Source of the DNA: Fulvia fulva
Taxonomy: Eukaryota > Ascomycota > Dothideomycetes > Mycosphaerellales > Mycosphaerellaceae
Length of the DNA stretch: 64,000 bases
NCBI RefSeq assembly: GCF_020509005.1
Contig: NC_063024.1
Coordinates: forward strand, 1,674,001-1,738,000
Direction: 5' to 3'
The notes beneath the pieces are model-generated. The model did no database searches. It was not told the origin of the DNA and was given only the letters and a program-made list of their open reading frames with translations. This document shows, one piece after another, positions 23,208 to 33,425 of this stretch. Numbering within the stretch: position 1 is the first letter of the stretch; every line of letters begins with the position of its first letter. The position numbers and the translations under genes were made by a program.

Positions 23208-24303
23208 TCAGGACCACTCCGTGGCTGTCACAGCCGTACCAGGGGCTGGTGGCACTGCTAGACTGCCGTTCAATCTCTCCGAAACCCAATTGCGGACCTT
23301 CTGCCAGTCTCTGCAGGTGTGCGGCTGGTTCGAGTCAATGTAATTATCACCGAGACTGAGGTAGAACTTCGAGGGAATGGGCGTAAGATCTGCCTTGCAT
23401 ATAATAGTTTGTCGGAGGTGATCAAGACAGTGATCTGCGAAATGTCAGCCATGTTGAATCTGCGCCTCTCAAGTCCTCGTGCCCATCTGGTCCCCAGTTG
23501 AGTCCGCTTGGAAACGATTTTCTCCGCAAAGTTGGAAGCTGGCATGACCAGAATGGGGGGCACGAGAATCTTTTGAGAAGAACAATAGCACAATAGTCCT
23601 GCCGCTCGGTTCTTCACGGAAGCATCCCTGACGAAACTTACCTCTGTGCAGCGTTTCGTGTACAGGGCTGTCCTCGGCGTAGTGTTCCGGATACAACGAC
23701 TTGCGAATGTGGTCTAGACAGTGTAGGGTATGCATGACTTCAAGAGCCGCAACATAGCCTCGTTGTCTCGGACTCCAATACTGTAGATATTTCGGCCCCC
23801 ATGCCTCCTGCGCTTCTTCTTCCGACAGCAGGAAGAATCGACCCCAGTGCAGAAGGGCCCACTCATGATCGATGGAGCGGCGTGGCTCGCCAATGTAAAC
23901 AGGTCTCGATACACCATCGTCCGGAACGTATTCGGTGCCGTCATCCAGGAATTCCGCACTGCCGCTAAAAATCGTGTCATGCAGCTTGATCACCGACTTG
24001 GCTGGCTCTATTTGACAAGTTCAGTCGTCAGAAACATCCCGATAGGCGAGAGGAATCCTTACCTAGTTCATGTGCGAAACCACGTGCGAATGTGCCGTGA
24101 CGTGTGACTGTCCGCAGCGTCCACCAGCGGTGCAAAATTATGGCCAAGAGCAGTGACGTGGTGACGATGAACCATGTAACAAGCCGCCGCTCTCTTGCTC
24201 GAGAGCGAGAGCGCCATTGGCATAGCTGTCGTAATTCCGCATACGAGTCATTCTGAGTTTGCTTCCAGTCCTCACTGACGTTGTCGCTCGCAATCGATGA
24301 CAT
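23208..24303 (-). CDS. UstYa/DUF3328 oxidase-like protein 3
   Basis: Exons 24303-24063, 24001-23642 and 23434-23208 give 275 aa with consistent phases. An N-terminal membrane segment (TWFIVTTSLLLAIILHRWW) is followed by HGTFARGF, YIGEPRRSIDHEW, the first motif HTLHC (LDHIRKSLYPEHY) and, after the second intron, HRDHC with LDHLRQTIICKADLTPIP and CRDWQKVRNWV. This longer form, with the RHGTF-GF region, belongs to a subgroup distinct from UstYa-1, -2 and -4. The second intron is 207 nt, far longer than any other inferred intron nearby. It is divergent to the small signal-peptide ORF at 24625. Confidence 0.88.
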
Positions 24304-24624
24304 ACTGTGGCCTGTGAAGGGCCCCTCGAATCTTGTGAGGAATGAGCCAAGATAAGACTGAAGCGGTTAGGCCTCACCAGACTCCAAGCCCGACGTACGA
24401 CCATAGTCTATGATGGAGCGACCTGTCTAGCTGACTAACGTCAGAAGCGAGATGCTGCTTGGAATAAGCTCGCTGTCCCCTGTGACTTTGGCGCAATAGG
24501 CGCTGGTGATGGCGCCAGTGCAGAGCTGCGCTCCTGTATTGCGTTCATCCGGATAACAGTGTGATATATGTCACTCTCGATGCCGACGACAGGTTGAACA
24601 TCCCGAAAAGCAGGACATATTATC

Positions 24625-24777
24625 ATGAAGCTCACAATTTGTCTGCTTGCACTTGGTGGAATTGCTGCTATGGCGCTCCCAGTGCTTGTCAGCCGCACAA
24701 TCAAACAGGTATCAACGAAACACTCATCCAGAATAATGGGTTCGTTTCCTCACGCAATGTTGATAGCATCAGATTGA
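24625..24777 (+). CDS. Small secreted peptide, candidate RiPP precursor (unproven)
   Basis: Unspliced reading gives 50 aa beginning MKLTICLLALGGIAAMALP, a typical secretory signal, followed by a short basic tail. ATG 24625 has A at -3. A possible donor (GTATCA) follows codon 28 (SRTIKQ), so the true C-terminus may lie in an unresolved downstream exon between 24770 and 25250, where the DNA has no obvious gene. It sits inside the cluster, between UstYa-3 and the S41 peptidase and divergent to UstYa-3. A UstA-type precursor should carry a signal peptide plus core repeats bounded by KR; I see the signal but not the repeats. It may instead be an unrelated small secreted protein. Confidence 0.4.
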   Translation: MKLTICLLALGGIAAMALPVLVSRTIKQVSTKHSSRIMGSFPHAMLIASD

Positions 24778-25253
24778 TGAAGCTTTGCATGCCAGTAATG
24801 TAAGTTGGAATACCCGTTGTTGCACTTCGAGATGGACAAAAGGCTGATCACAGCTCCAGTGTAGGTCAATGTGACGAGATCTCGTGCTTGAAGCCACGGG
24901 TCAGGTGAACTTCTACTGACTTCATCGCAGAGTCCGTAATCATCAATGAGTCATCAAGTTGGCAAAACTAATTTCTCGCTCGAAGCGCGCTGGAAGATCT
25001 TCATGAGTTCGATCGGAAGTAGACTGGGCGATAGCCCAAGCGAGATTTGGGGGTCTTCAGTGAGGTCCACGGTAGGAGGTAGCGAGGATTCGTTGTTACG
25101 CCACGAGGGAGACGATGGGTGGGTGGGTGCGGAAGGGTAGCTTCCCAAGTTGGGATCGTCGGGCTGCTTCAACCAGCAGCGAAGTATGATCTGTAGAAGA
25201 ATTCTATGAATACCGATGGAGACTGTAATGTGCCTACAGACGCGACCGCTGGC
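24778..25253. other. Intergenic region downstream of small peptide ORF
   Basis: Contains an open stretch at 24946-25140 (plus) that could be a downstream exon, but no family resemblance or repeated core was seen. No RNA gene recognised. Confidence 0.35.
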
Positions 25254-27573
25254 CTATCCAAGGACTTGCGGAGACTGTGGAGAGGGAAACGGCATCATCG
25301 AGGAGTGGCTTTCTGAGGCCTCCACGCATTGTCCGTCTCCATACGTAGCCTCCAGAGCGTCCAGCCATACGGACTCGGGCTGGAGAATGTTTGCCAAGGT
25401 TTGAAAACGTCTGCAGTCCGCAGCTTCATATCTGAATTGTCGCGGTGTCTCATCGTCGTCCTCTTCGTAGGAGCTGCGAAAATTGACGCCGCTCTGTCCT
25501 TTCATGTCAAATCGCAATGGGAAGTCGGCAGGTAAAGGAGGCAACAAGTTCTGAAGCTTCGCAAATAGATACTCATCCTCGGCTGTGTGGTGAGTTTTTG
25601 TTGCGTTACTTGCCATCTCAAGTGCCATGGCGATGTATTGAGCAATTGAAGACACAGACCAGTACTGCGCTCCCTTGTTGCTTCCAACAGCTTGTGCGGA
25701 TCTGTAACGAGGACGGCCGCCAAAGGTGACGGTACGGACGCCCTGCCTTTTCATTTGTTGGGCAAAAAGTGCACAAGTGGAGGAGCACCGTCCATTTGTG
25801 AGCTTTGCATAAAACATTAGCGAGCGACGTCCACCAATCTCGTCATTGACTAACCATGATTATGTCTTGGGGGCGGAAAGGTGGATGACTCTTGGCAATT
25901 GAGCAATCTTCTCTGCTGGCTGGTGTTTGACAAGTAGATGTGGCGCTCGAGTGGAAAAGAGCATACAAGCGCGACATGTTTGTGCCTCGATACTCGTCAG
26001 GACCATAGAGCGTGGCCCACGAATGGAAAACATGCTCTTGAGCTGGATTTACGGCGTCGTGCGGAAGGATAGTCAGATCCACAGGAGCTTGCCCCGGGGC
26101 GGAGTAGTGCTTGGAAAAGATCTGACCCATAACGTCCACCAAGTCGTGGGCGCGAAAGCGTGTTGCGGAGTACACATCGCGGCCAGGGAAGAGTAGACGG
26201 AATAGGTTTAGTCCTAGTTCGACATCCCCACCGCCATTATCAGAGAGGTCGATAATCAACTTCGTCTTCCCTTCCGTCACCGCATGTTGCAGAATATGCT
26301 CTGTTGCGGTGGTGTAATTGCTACCACCGTGTCTCGCCTTGAAGGAAGGCACTTGAAGCACAGCAACGTCCGAAAGTCGGGCACTGGCCAAGTAATACAC
26401 CTTGACTGGGGTATCACTATGCTCTACGTCGGGCTCGGGATACAAGTGGGGTGGACTCGCGGTGTCGTACCCGGTTCCGGTGGGAATTCTTTTTAAATCA
26501 GTAGGGGGTACAGAAGTCGGCAGACAGGCTGCCGTGAACAAATCCGGGCCATTCTCGTAGAGCATGGGGCCGTTCTCAGCAGGCCACGAGGCATGAGTAT
26601 CGACAGTCGTATAGGATCCGTTTGCAAATTTGAGGCGAGAGCTGGCTGTGCCGGGCCACTTGCCCTTATAGCGTGTCCAGGCCCCGCCTGCATAAGCTCC
26701 TGACAGATGCGCGGCTGCTGAGGGGAAAAGATGATTGTAGCTGTTCGTTGCATGTGGATCAGTGGTGCCGTGTACATTAGCAACACAAGCCAAGGCACGT
26801 ACCGAGCATCAGGATCGTGAGAGTTCAGCCACATGGCCACGTGTGACTCTAAATAGTAAGCGGCATCCATGCCATTGATCTCCACGACGGGCGAGACATG
26901 ATCCAGATGATGTGCTCCGCGTCGCTGTGCATCGTCGAACGTGTAGATGGAGGGCAGTTTCAGCCCATCGTCGGAAATGGACACCAAAGGCAGGTCGCGC
27001 GTGAAGAGGAACAGATGCTGTGAGCACAACTCGATCTGCAGATGACCGTCGTGGGCAAGAGAGAGCAAGCGATTCAAGTCCGAGTCGAAGTCAAAGTGGC
27101 TCTCATAGTCGCCACGTGCTGCGCGGCTCCGAATCTTGGCGAGACCGGCGAGCAAGTCTACCGACGGAGACAAGTACTCCGGAGGGGCTTCTTGAGTCAT
27201 GAGCGCGGGTTAGCGGAGGAAGGAGCGGGACGGAGCGGAGCGGAGCGGAATGGGACGGGATGAAGCGGAATCGAAGGAGGGACATACGGGGCAGGACGTC
27301 GAGTGTCGAGTGAAACAGCAGATAGGGGCGGTAAGCGTTGATGAATGCTGTGGCCAGAGTGGCGTTAAAGGGCATGGCACGCAAGCAATCGAAAGCCAAC
27401 TGGCCCGGTATGCGCCAACGCATTTGCCTCTCCAAACTCCCATCCTGCAGGTGGTGCCAAGCTCGATACTGCCCTGCGATTTCTGCACAGGCCCGATCGC
27501 GGTGCGCACGACAGTAGGAAGGACAACAAATTGCAGCGGCCGCACCCAGCGTCCAGAGCAGCGAAGATGGCAT
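25254..27573 (-). CDS. UstP-like S41 family serine peptidase
   Basis: Exons 27573-27288, 27190-26803, 26740-25855 and 25802-25254 give 702 aa with every phase agreeing. The N-terminus (MPSSLLWTLGAAAAICC) looks like a signal peptide. Family S41 features: LAHDGHLQ, ARYNHLFPS across an intron, FANGSY, LIIDLSDNGGGDVELGLNLF and LTNGRCSSTCALF, where the Ser after the Cys is the expected nucleophile region, then TVTFGGRP. It ends YEAADCRRF and a Cys-rich tail. S41 peptidases of this type (UstP, PhomP) process precursor peptides in ustiloxin/phomopsin clusters. The first intron contains a GGAGC-type pentanucleotide run. It is divergent to UstYa-4. Confidence 0.9.
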
Positions 27574-27834
27574 TGTGCTTGACTTAGTTCTACTGCAGTG
27601 GAAGTGATGGGGAGACATCCTTTACCATGCCTGCTTTGCACAACGCGACATCGGCCAAGGCTGGAGGCGCGGCGCCAGCGCGAGGCGCGGCGCCATCCAT
27701 GGAGTCCATGGCCCACACTGCATTGCGGTCATGCTGCTGACCGGCTAAAGTATAGGTCCAGGCAGAGGTACATTGTATGCTGTACACGCGCACACCCAGT
27801 GTGCTGCATGTAGACAGGCAGACAGTCAGCCAGT
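27574..27834. promoter_or_regulatory. Bidirectional promoter of S41 peptidase/UstYa-4
   Basis: 261 bp between divergent start codons. GAGGCGCGGCGCCA occurs twice as a direct repeat (27664-27677 and 27682-27695) and contains the self-complementary core GGCGCC. A candidate operator pair; the factor is unknown. Confidence 0.35.
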
Positions 27835-28693
27835 ATGGCAGTCGCGCGTCCAGAGAGTTGCGAGGCATGGGAGCGCAAGCTCCTGCTCGAAGCCAACCAC
27901 ACCCAAGATGCCGTGTTGAAGGAGCAGCAGCAGGGACACCAAGAGAAGAGCTCGAGCAGCGTCATTGTGGCCATTGCGCTGCTGTTCCTCTCTACCGTGC
28001 TCGCCACCACCCTCGCTGCCGTACTAGCCTGGAAGTTGCAGCACGCGTGCCACCCGCAGGCCGTCGCGTGGTTGCCTCCAGACGTAGCTCGCGACCAAGT
28101 CTTCAAATATCAACCCATATTCGGCGGTGGTCTTAGCGATGAGTCAGAGCAAGCCTGGACAAACTTGATTCCAAGTGGGTACACCTGTTCATTCCATCCT
28201 TTACATCATCCACGCAAGCAGGCTAACGTCGGCGTTTTGGGCAGAGGGCAAGGGTTTCGTGCACATCAACAACGAGAGCCCCTTGGTTCCAGCCCCCGGC
28301 CTCAACTTGTCGCTGCCGCATCAGCGCGCTATGGTGGCTGTCTTCCATCAAATGCATTGTCTCGTACGTACTAGTTACCTCCAGCTTGTGCTTTCCCCTT
28401 GATTGACCGTTGGCTGACAATGCCGCCCACAGTACATGACTCGGAGCTCCTACTTCTCTGCCCGCGCTGGAAACTTCGACGACATCCGTCCCGAGCATTT
28501 GTCGCATTGCTGGGACTACTTGCGACAAACGCTCATGTGTGCCAGCGACACGACCCTGGAGTGGGTGCCGGCTCCACCAAACGATGGCGGAAGCACTGGA
28601 TGGGGCTATCGGCATCAATGTAGAGATTACGGAGCAGTATATACGTGGGCAGAGAAGCACCGCGTGACGGATACAAAGAGGATCCATACCTAA
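27835..28693 (+). CDS. UstYa/DUF3328 oxidase-like protein 4
   Basis: Exons 27835-28174, 28245-28363 and 28433-28693 give 239 aa with consistent phases. An N-terminal membrane segment (VIVAIALLFLSTVLATTLAA) is followed by SEQAWTNLIPKGKGFVHI (junction of exons 1 and 2), the first motif HQMHC and, after the second intron, HLSHC with WDYLRQTLMCASDTTLEW, then CRDY. Both HxxHC sites of the family are present. It is the last recognised gene of the cluster on this side; conserved housekeeping genes follow. Confidence 0.9.
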
Positions 28694-29646
28694 GCGAACC
28701 CCAACACAGCCATTGCAGGCAAAATCTCATTAGAATCCTACATGGTGTAGAAAGTGAATAGGCTCCCTTGATACGCCCACCATCTTGCTTCCCAGGCGCT
28801 GCGAAAGTTTTCCGATGCCATTGCAGCAGGGCCATGAGAGCATGTTCGACCCAGAATCCCGATGTTTCACAATTCGACATCGCTTTCTGGCGACCGCTTT
28901 CGCACTGCGCCACATGACTTCTGCCATCAAAACACCCGACCCGACTATATACATCCATCTTATGCTGATGTACTCGTAGCTATGGAAGATTGCGGTGCGA
29001 ACGCCATGGCACGGATACCAGCCTACAAGACCATGTCGTCTCGCCAACCTCGCTGTCAGCCCTGTCATACCTCCGTTCCACAAGCCAGGTCTGCACTAGC
29101 GCGTTTGCATCCCCAACACGCGATCCTGGATGCTGCTGGAGGTTACGTGCTTGATACAGCGTGGTCGTCTTGTCATGCGTGACTGCTGCACCAGTTAGAG
29201 TACGTTCAGAAGGTCGTGCATCCAACCCTACACTTGGAAAATATGGCACGTGCGCAGGTGGCTGCCAGCTTGGTAGGCAAATTTCCTGCAGCGGTGACTG
29301 CTTCAGCATAGCGTTCCATGATAACAATAGTGCGATTCAAATTTGGCGTGCCATTGGATGTCCGGGGCATGGGATTGTACCAGCTCGGGCTGGCCAGAGA
29401 TAGAGCCAGACCGGTGTGCATCGACCACTGCATTGCTGCATCTACATGTCGCGGTAGAGGGCTCGCGGCCAGATTCAGTTTGTTCAATGCCGCCCGCTAT
29501 CCAATATTTTGACCATTGTGGCGAAGACCATATCCATGTCTCGCACAAGAGCAAGGCGGAGCAGAAAGTCGTCATTCGAGGGTATCATCTCGTCCCAGTA
29601 TCGTACCATACATCTTGTGCACAAGCTCTCCCCAGCCTCATCAACA
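28694..29646. other. Intergenic region at right border of cluster
   Basis: About 950 bp with only short overlapping frames; no domain, RNA gene or repeat recognised. Confidence 0.5.
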
Positions 29647-30390
29647 TTACCGCCGCTGCTGCTCCTCCAACTCCCTCTTCTTCGCCTCAATCTTCTGCAG
29701 CAGACTCTTCTCCTCAACCTCCTTCTTCTTCTTCTCCTCCAGCTCTCCCAGCTCCGCCATCTTCGTTACAATCTCCTCCCTCAAGTTTCCCGTCCCATCT
29801 TTTCGACTCAGCACCTCCGCGAACCACGTTTCGATCTCTTTGTCCGCCTCCGTCTCCCCACTGTACACATCATACCCTATTCCCTGCTTCACGAACTCCC
29901 TGAGGTCCTCCACGTCCGCAATGTCGTAGATCTTCATGAACGCGCCTGTGCCGGTCATGAAGATGGAGAAGGTGCTGAGGGTTGCAAGGAAGAGAGCTTC
30001 GGCTGCGTCTAAGCCGCCTTCGGCTTTGGCTTGGGTGTTGGATGGTGTGAAAGTGGGGACCTTGACGATGGGTTCTCGCGAGCCGGCGACTTTGGTAGCG
30101 AATTGTGGATAGGTTGCGAGCTGCTTCGTTCTGATAGCTCGACGCATCAGGAGCGCTGAGAGGGCTGTAAAGGCCAGGCCGCCGAAGAGGAGGGCATTCT
30201 GACGGCGGGCTCGATGGGCGGCATCGATGCGTTTCGGTATTATCGGTGCTGTGGCTTTGGGCTGGTCATCTTGCTGAGAGGTTGAGGACGAGGTTGACGG
30301 TGTTGTTAGCTGCTGCTGGGCCCGCAGGTCACCGGGTGCAAAGTATAGGTCCCACCACGACATCCATACAGATCCAGAGGCGGTGGACAT
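29647..30390 (-). CDS. AIM11-like mitochondrial inheritance protein
   Basis: Single exon of 247 aa. Two hydrophobic segments (NALLFGGLAFTALSALLM and LDAAEALFLATLSTFSIFMT) flank a short loop, followed by IYDIADVEDLREFV, as in the fungal AIM11 family (small mitochondrial membrane proteins named from a yeast mitochondrial inheritance screen). The C-terminus is a charged coiled coil (ELEEKKKKEVEEKSLL). It is longer than the yeast protein mainly because of this tail and a Ser/Thr-rich N-terminus. It is divergent to lipoyl synthase over 228 bp. Molecular role is unknown. Confidence 0.7.
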   Translation of the reverse strand: MSTASGSVWMSWWDLYFAPGDLRAQQQLTTPSTSSSTSQQDDQPKATAPIIPKRIDAAHRARRQNALLFGGLAFTALSALLMRRAIRTKQLATYPQFATKVAGSREPIVKVPTFTPSNTQAKAEGGLDAAEALFLATLSTFSIFMTGTGAFMKIYDIADVEDLREFVKQGIGYDVYSGETEADKEIETWFAEVLSRKDGTGNLREEIVTKMAELGELEEKKKKEVEEKSLLQKIEAKKRELEEQQRR

Positions 30391-30618
30391 GTAAGTGAAT
30401 GCTATTCGCGATGTTCAGGGACTTTCAAGTTGTGGTTGAGCCAGAGTTTCGGGATGTAATGCACGATCGGATAGTCGGGCCGATGACACGATCGAACAAC
30501 CCTTGATGACCAACATCGAGTAGTGGTTGAACTTCTTCGAGGTGAATGTTGGACACTACGACAGCGACCTCACTTCCTCCATCACCCTCCACCTCCTCTT
30601 CCTAGACCTGCTCCCACC

Positions 30619-31854
30619 ATGGCTTCCCTCCGAACACCCTCCCGTCGCCTCATAGCAAACGCCTTCCACGAAGTCCGGACGATACCACAGAAACGATCCT
30701 TCGCCACTACCATTGACAATACACCACCACCCGCAATGACAGCCACAGCACCGCGACAAGCGACGGCCTTTTCCGACAAGCTCAACAGTGGCCCTTCCTT
30801 CAACGACTTCGTCTCCGGCAAGAAAGATGAGCCAATGTCGAAGGAGGAACTCTACGAGATCCGGGAAGTTGAGATAGCAGGTCCCTCTGGCACTAGGCGA
30901 AAGCACACACGTCTACCATCATGGCTGAAGACACCCATACCGAGTAACGAAAACTACAAGAAGATCAAGAACGATCTTCGTGATCTAAACCTGCACACGG
31001 TCTGCGAAGAAGCCCGATGTCCGAACATCTCAGACTGCTGGGGCGGCAGCAACAAGAGCGCGGCAACAGCGACGATTATGCTCATGGGCGACACATGTAC
31101 CCGTGGGTGTCGCTTCTGCTCAGTCAAAACATCGAACAAGCCGCCCCCATTAGATCCCCACGAACCCGAGAACACCGCCGAGGCATTGAAGAGATGGGGT
31201 CTGGGCTATGTTGTCCTGACATCGGTGGACCGCGACGACCTAGCAGATGGTGGCGCCCGTCACTTCGCCGAGACCATCATGAAGATCAAGCAAAAAGCCA
31301 GCCACATTCTGGTCGAAGCATTAACGGGAGACTACGCAGGAGATCTCGAGATGGTAAAGCTAGTCGCGAAGTCCGGCCTGGACGTCTATGCCCACAACGT
31401 CGAAACAACCGAAGAACTCACACCCCAAGTCCGCGACCGCCGCGCCAAGTTCCGCCAATCCCTTGCTGTCCTGAAGGCCGCAAAGGAAGCCAACCCGAAC
31501 CTCATCACGAAAACTTCCATCATGCTTGGTCTGGGCGAGACGGAAGATCAGCTGTGGAGGACGCTGAAGGAGCTGAGGGCGGTGGATGTGGATGTGGTGA
31601 CGTTTGGGCAGTACATGAGGCCGACGAAACGGCATATGAAGGTCGAGGAGTATGTGACGCCAGATACGTTTGAGATGTGGAGGCAACGGGCGTTGGATTT
31701 GGGGTTCTTGTACTGTGCGAGTGGGCCATTGGTGAGGAGTTCTTATAAGGCTGGCGAGGCGTTCATTGAGAATGTGTTGAAGAAGAGGGCGAGGCATAAT
31801 ACGCTACTCAGTGCGGAGAGCGTGGGGAAGTTTGAAGATATGCAGAGCGCATAG
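30619..31854 (+). CDS. LIP5: Lipoyl synthase, mitochondrial
   Basis: Radical SAM enzyme inserting two sulfurs into octanoyl groups to make lipoate on mitochondrial enzyme complexes. 411 aa from ATG 30619 (context CACCATGG), with an Arg/Ser-rich mitochondrial presequence ([16 protein letters not shown]). The auxiliary Fe-S cluster motif is [12 protein letters not shown], the radical SAM motif is CTRGCRFC, and the C-terminal catalytic serine region is GPLVRSSY. Also [13 protein letters not shown] and [11 protein letters not shown]. Length and motif order match the family throughout; no intron is needed. Confidence 0.97.
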   Translation: MASLRTPSRRLIANAFHEVRTIPQKRSFATTIDNTPPPAMTATAPRQATAFSDKLNSGPSFNDFVSGKKDEPMSKEELYEIREVEIAGPSGTRRKHTRLPSWLKTPIPSNENYKKIKNDLRDLNLHTVCEEARCPNISDCWGGSNKSAATATIMLMGDTCTRGCRFCSVKTSNKPPPLDPHEPENTAEALKRWGLGYVVLTSVDRDDLADGGARHFAETIMKIKQKASHILVEALTGDYAGDLEMVKLVAKSGLDVYAHNVETTEELTPQVRDRRAKFRQSLAVLKAAKEANPNLITKTSIMLGLGETEDQLWRTLKELRAVDVDVVTFGQYMRPTKRHMKVEEYVTPDTFEMWRQRALDLGFLYCASGPLVRSSYKAGEAFIENVLKKRARHNTLLSAESVGKFEDMQSA

Positions 31855-33425
31855 GGAATAAACGGCTGGGCAGGCGCTGTGAGATGGGCACCACGGCATG
31901 ACTTCGTGCCAGACCGCCAGGCAATGAGGTACAAATGTTGCATAGCGCGGTGTTTTCGACTGTACATATCGCACGCTGCTGAGCACGGAGGCAGACGGTA
32001 TAATCATTCCACTGTACAAAGGCACTCAACGTGTCAATTATTGCATCAGCCTCCCTTGAGGATGGTCGGCCAATTTCGGCTTCAGCAAATGCGCTACCGC
32101 GGAAGACATGGCGGGATTCATTCGTGCAAGTTGTTCTGCGACACACTGAGTTGAGCTTGTCTGCGACCGCGCCAAAAAGTCGGAATGACATCTTGTAAGC
32201 TCGTTGAGTCAAGGACTACGGAGAAATGTGTTTGCAAGACGTCAAGGAGAACACAAGGTCCACCAGACTAGCCAGGACACATCTGCCGCACAGTCTCGTG
32301 AAGGGTGCAGACGCGCCATCGCCCCGTCCGAATCACGCAACCATATCGAGACTCAGCCATGGCGATCGTCTACATACCTGTTGGCTTTCATGCGCCAGCA
32401 CGACTTCCTCGCAGTTGGCTCCTCGCCTTCGCTGCGCTCTGTTCATCGTATGATTCGATCACGGATCAACGAAGTTGTGACCACCTTCCAGTCCAATGGC
32501 ATCACTCTCTTGCAGCAACTGGCTGTCTTGGGAATGGCACACGAGACTGGAATTAAGCCGGGTCAACTTCTATAGAGCTGGAGTGTGCTCAAAGGTGCGA
32601 TTCCTTTTGGTCGGCCGACGAGGCAGGATAGTGTGATGCAGAATCGATCGATAAGATCGTTGTCAGTGGGACAAGTTCAAGAAATTGTATGTATGGGCGA
32701 GACGTGGCCTGTCGGGCAAGAGTGTGAGGCTGAACGCTGTCTTCTCCTTTTCCCTGCGAGAAGGCGATGTAGAGTATTCGTTGAGCCCGTCATCGACAGC
32801 TCGAATGCGAGGCCGGGTCGCATTGCCAGCGACCACTATCCTGCGCCAGCCACGGTTTCCCACAACCCTTCACTGAGCTGGCTTCCGAGCCGACCGGCAG
32901 CGTCTTCTGTAAGACCGCGGGCATGTATGACAGCCTAGAGGACTCGTTTACGAACGTAATGTCCGTCAATCATTCTCTTAATGACGCACTGCCCTCCTCT
33001 ATCACCTTCTCCACCGGGCGCCTTTGGACGCCTCGTGAGATCATGAACGCATCGCGAAGCAAATCGGATGTAGTCAGCCCGGTAGACAGCCCAATAACAG
33101 CAGCATGGACTTGAACTTGCGTAGCTCCAAACATCTAACACTTTGTGCTGTCTTTGATTTTACGGTAATTTTGCAGAACGTGCGCATTTCCGAGCTCAGC
33201 AACCACACTCGCGTAGTTCCTTGGTTATCCATACGGTACAACGGCGCAGGCGGTTCGACCATCGTTCGATCGAGAATGATCCTAGGTCACCTGGTCGATC
33301 CAATTGATGGAATTCCGGTAAGCGCAAACACAAGAATCAGGCACCTCGCGCGGCGTAACATGCTTCATGCTAACAAATCTCGGCTCTCCGTTATGCCACA
33401 TGAGCCAATAGCACATACCAACACA
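31855..33425. other. Intergenic region, no gene seen
   Basis: About 1.57 kb downstream of lipoyl synthase and downstream of the Myb gene. Short frames on both strands overlap one another and match no family I recognise. Confidence 0.5.

Noticed and set aside
24954..25172. Minus-strand ORF beside the S41 gene as an extra exon or precursor
   Set aside because: The S41 protein already ends with a family-like C-terminus at 25254; the ORF has no ATG, signal or repeats.
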